Of a stretch of 14,606 nt of DNA, positions 13,429-14,606 are shown one piece after another. The position numbers and the translations under genes were made by a program. Positions within the stretch are counted from its first letter, which is position 1. Every line of letters starts with the position of its first letter. Source of the DNA: an uncultured Collinsella sp. (GTDB lineage Bacteria; Actinomycetota; Coriobacteriia; Coriobacteriales; Coriobacteriaceae); assembly GCA_900547125.1 (NCBI GenBank), contig URFU01000050.1, positions 1 to 14,606 of the forward strand, in the 5' to 3' direction. A model generated the notes under the pieces. That model was given only the letters and a program-made list of their open reading frames with translations, did not search any database and was not told the origin of the DNA.

Positions 13429-14379
13429 TTAGCAGGAGAAGTCAACGCTGTCGATGATGTCCTTGAGGGCCTTGGCAGAGGCGGTGAGCTCATGCTGCTC
13501 GTCATCGTCCAGCGGCACGGGGACGCGGCAGACGACGCCGTCGCGACCAACGACGGTCGGCATGGAGATGGCAAGATCGGACAGGCCATACTCGCCCACC
13601 ATGAGCGAGGAGACGGGCAGAACGGTCTGCTCATCGCGCATGACGGCGGTGCAGATACGCTTGACGGCCATGGCGACGCCATAGTAGGTGGCGTGCTTCT
13701 TCTCAATGATGGTGTAGGCGGAGTTCTTGACGTCCTCGGCGATGCGCTTCTCGGCAGTCTCATGCTCCAGGTGGCCGTGAAGCTCGCAGAAGGTGTTCAG
13801 CGGAACGCCGGCAACCTGAGCGCTGGACCAAGCGACAAACTCGGAGTCGCCGTGCTCGCCCATGACATAGGCCTGGACATCGCGCGGGTCAACCTCGACG
13901 TGGGCACCAAGCATCTGCTGCAGACGGCCAGTGTCGAGCACGGTGCCGGAGCCGATGACATGGCCCTCGGGCAGGCCGGACATCTTGATGGCAGCATAGG
14001 TCAGAACATCAACCGGGTTGGAGACGATTAGCAAAATGCCGTCGAAGCCGGACTTCTTAATCTCGGGGATAATGGACTTAAAGATGTTGACGTTCTTGTT
14101 GACCAGGTCCAGGCGGGTCTCACCGGGCTTCTGGGCAGCGCCAGCGGTGACGACGATCATGGCGGCGTCCGCGACATCGGAATAATCGCCGGCGTAGATC
14201 TTCATCGGCTCGGCAAACGTCATGCCGTGCGCGATATCCAGGGCCTCACCCTCGGCACGGTTCTTGTCCACGTCGATGAGGACCATCTCGGAGAACAGAC
14301 CGCTCTGCATCAGTGCGAACGCCGAAGACGAACCGACGAAACCGCAGCCGACAATAGCGACCTTCTTCTCGTTAACCAT
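13429..14379 (-). CDS. ldh: L-lactate dehydrogenase
   Basis: This 316-residue enzyme starts at ATG 14379 with GGGAG six bases upstream; the longer frame back to 14457 has no proper start signal. It reduces pyruvate to L-lactate with NADH in the cytoplasm, ending sugar fermentation. The NAD-binding motif is GCGFVGS (11-17) with Asp36 in LIDVD favouring NADH. Gln83 in AAQKPGETR marks lactate over malate dehydrogenase, Arg89 is the mobile-loop arginine, Arg152 binds substrate (LDTGRL) and His176 in GEHGDS is the proton donor. SNPVDVLTY (120-128) is also typical. The length is normal. It is transcribed alone, with its own terminator and a leader hairpin. It fits an anaerobic fermenting organism. 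Confidence 0.95.
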   Translation of the reverse strand: MVNEKKVAIVGCGFVGSSSAFALMQSGLFSEMVLIDVDKNRAEGEALDIAHGMTFAEPMKIYAGDYSDVADAAMIVVTAGAAQKPGETRLDLVNKNVNIFKSIIPEIKKSGFDGILLIVSNPVDVLTYAAIKMSGLPEGHVIGSGTVLDTGRLQQMLGAHVEVDPRDVQAYVMGEHGDSEFVAWSSAQVAGVPLNTFCELHGHLEHETAEKRIAEDVKNSAYTIIEKKHATYYGVAMAVKRICTAVMRDEQTVLPVSSLMVGEYGLSDLAISMPTVVGRDGVVCRVPVPLDDDEQHELTASAKALKDIIDSVDFSC

Positions 14380-14405
14380 TAGAAACTCCCATCTCTCTCC
14401 ACAAA

Positions 14406-14436
14406 CAAGCCGCCCGGGAACGACCCGAGCGGCTTG
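14406..14436 (-). promoter_or_regulatory. Terminator-like hairpin in the ldh leader
   Basis: On the minus strand CAAGCCGC plus TCGGG pairs with CCCGG plus GCGGCTTG, a continuous 13-bp stem with one G-U and loop TCGTT, followed by TTTG. It ends 26 bases before the ldh start codon. It could be an attenuator in the ldh leader, or the terminator of a gene upstream of the window. The T-run is short. Confidence 0.6.
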
Positions 14437-14468
14437 CCGTAATCCCAATACATCCAATCGGGACTTTG

Positions 14469-14498
14469 ATTATGCCCCTATTCGCAGCTAAAAATCGA
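14469..14498 (-). promoter_or_regulatory. Possible ldh promoter
   Basis: CATAAT on the minus strand (14474-14469) is a good -10 element. The best-placed upstream hexamer (TCGATT, 14498-14493) is a poor -35. If used, the transcript would contain the leader hairpin at 14406-14436. Confidence 0.3.
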
Positions 14499-14505
14499 CC
14501 GTTTA

Positions 14506-14550
14506 CCGAAATTGTTTGCAGTATTCGTAAAATAACTGCACGAAATCGGT
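14506..14550. promoter_or_regulatory. Nested dyad upstream of ldh, possible operator
   Basis: TGCAGTATT (14517-14525) pairs with AAT plus ACTGCA (14531-14540, one extra A). Outside it, ACCGA (14506-14510) and TCGGT (14546-14550) are also complementary. The site lies just upstream of the possible ldh promoter and looks like a binding site for a dimeric regulator. It does not match the Rex operator pattern I remember. Nothing else is recognisable in 14551-14606 apart from a short TTCGA/TCGAA dyad. Confidence 0.35.
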
Positions 14551-14606
14551 TTCGAGCTATTGACGAGTCGAAATAGGTTTCTAATACAGGCCCGCCTCGC
14601 GAATGG

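Noticed and set aside
14380..14457. 26-residue N-terminal extension of lactate dehydrogenase
   Set aside because: It reads through the leader hairpin and lacks a start signal. ATG 14379 has a good ribosome binding site and matches the usual family start.
1..14606. CRISPR array, tRNA or rRNA gene, transposase, prophage or toxin-antitoxin genes
   Set aside because: Looked for on both strands by eye. No regularly spaced repeats, cloverleaf-type segments or matching proteins were seen.

Overview
The window looks like ordinary chromosome of a GC-rich gut actinobacterium. The closest match from memory is a Collinsella-like member of the Coriobacteriia. This rests on the high GC content at third codon positions, the mix of genes, and the resemblance of several proteins to families I associate with that group. 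It was not checked against any database.

Layout. At 1-162 (minus) lies the start of an ATP-grasp ligase that continues outside the window. A MOSC-domain protein (383-1015, plus) follows. Then comes a secreted coiled-coil cell-wall hydrolase (1250-2383, plus), preceded by a dense cluster of palindromes and closed by a strong bidirectional terminator. Next is a minus-strand set of three genes (4929 to 2427): a DUF4352-like lipoprotein, a small helix-turn-helix protein and a membrane-anchored Ser/Thr protein kinase. It reads as a signalling operon. Its first gene has a leader hairpin that would mask its ribosome binding site.

The centre is a lysine/diaminopimelate locus. An M20D amidohydrolase (6607-5420) with a coupled small membrane protein runs leftward. 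A plus-strand operon runs rightward: lysine riboswitch, lysA and dapA in one uninterrupted reading frame, dapB, then dapH. DapH makes an N-acetylated pathway intermediate, so the divergent M20D enzyme is a good candidate for the matching deacetylase. The riboswitch has a readable expression platform, with two competing copies of CGCTAT that pair with the segment next to the lysA ribosome binding site. Three successive hairpin structures follow dapH.

The right part holds a nucleoid-associated protein gene (12042-11038), a DUF2974 alpha/beta-hydrolase-like gene (13314-12154) bracketed by two copies of a short palindromic repeat, and an L-lactate dehydrogenase gene (14379-13429) with its own terminator and a terminator-like hairpin in its leader.

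I saw no tRNA, rRNA, CRISPR array, transposase or prophage gene. The most unusual points are the lysA-dapA fusion, the switch downstream of the lysine aptamer, the hairpin that masks the lipoprotein ribosome binding site, and the paired repeats around the DUF2974 gene.
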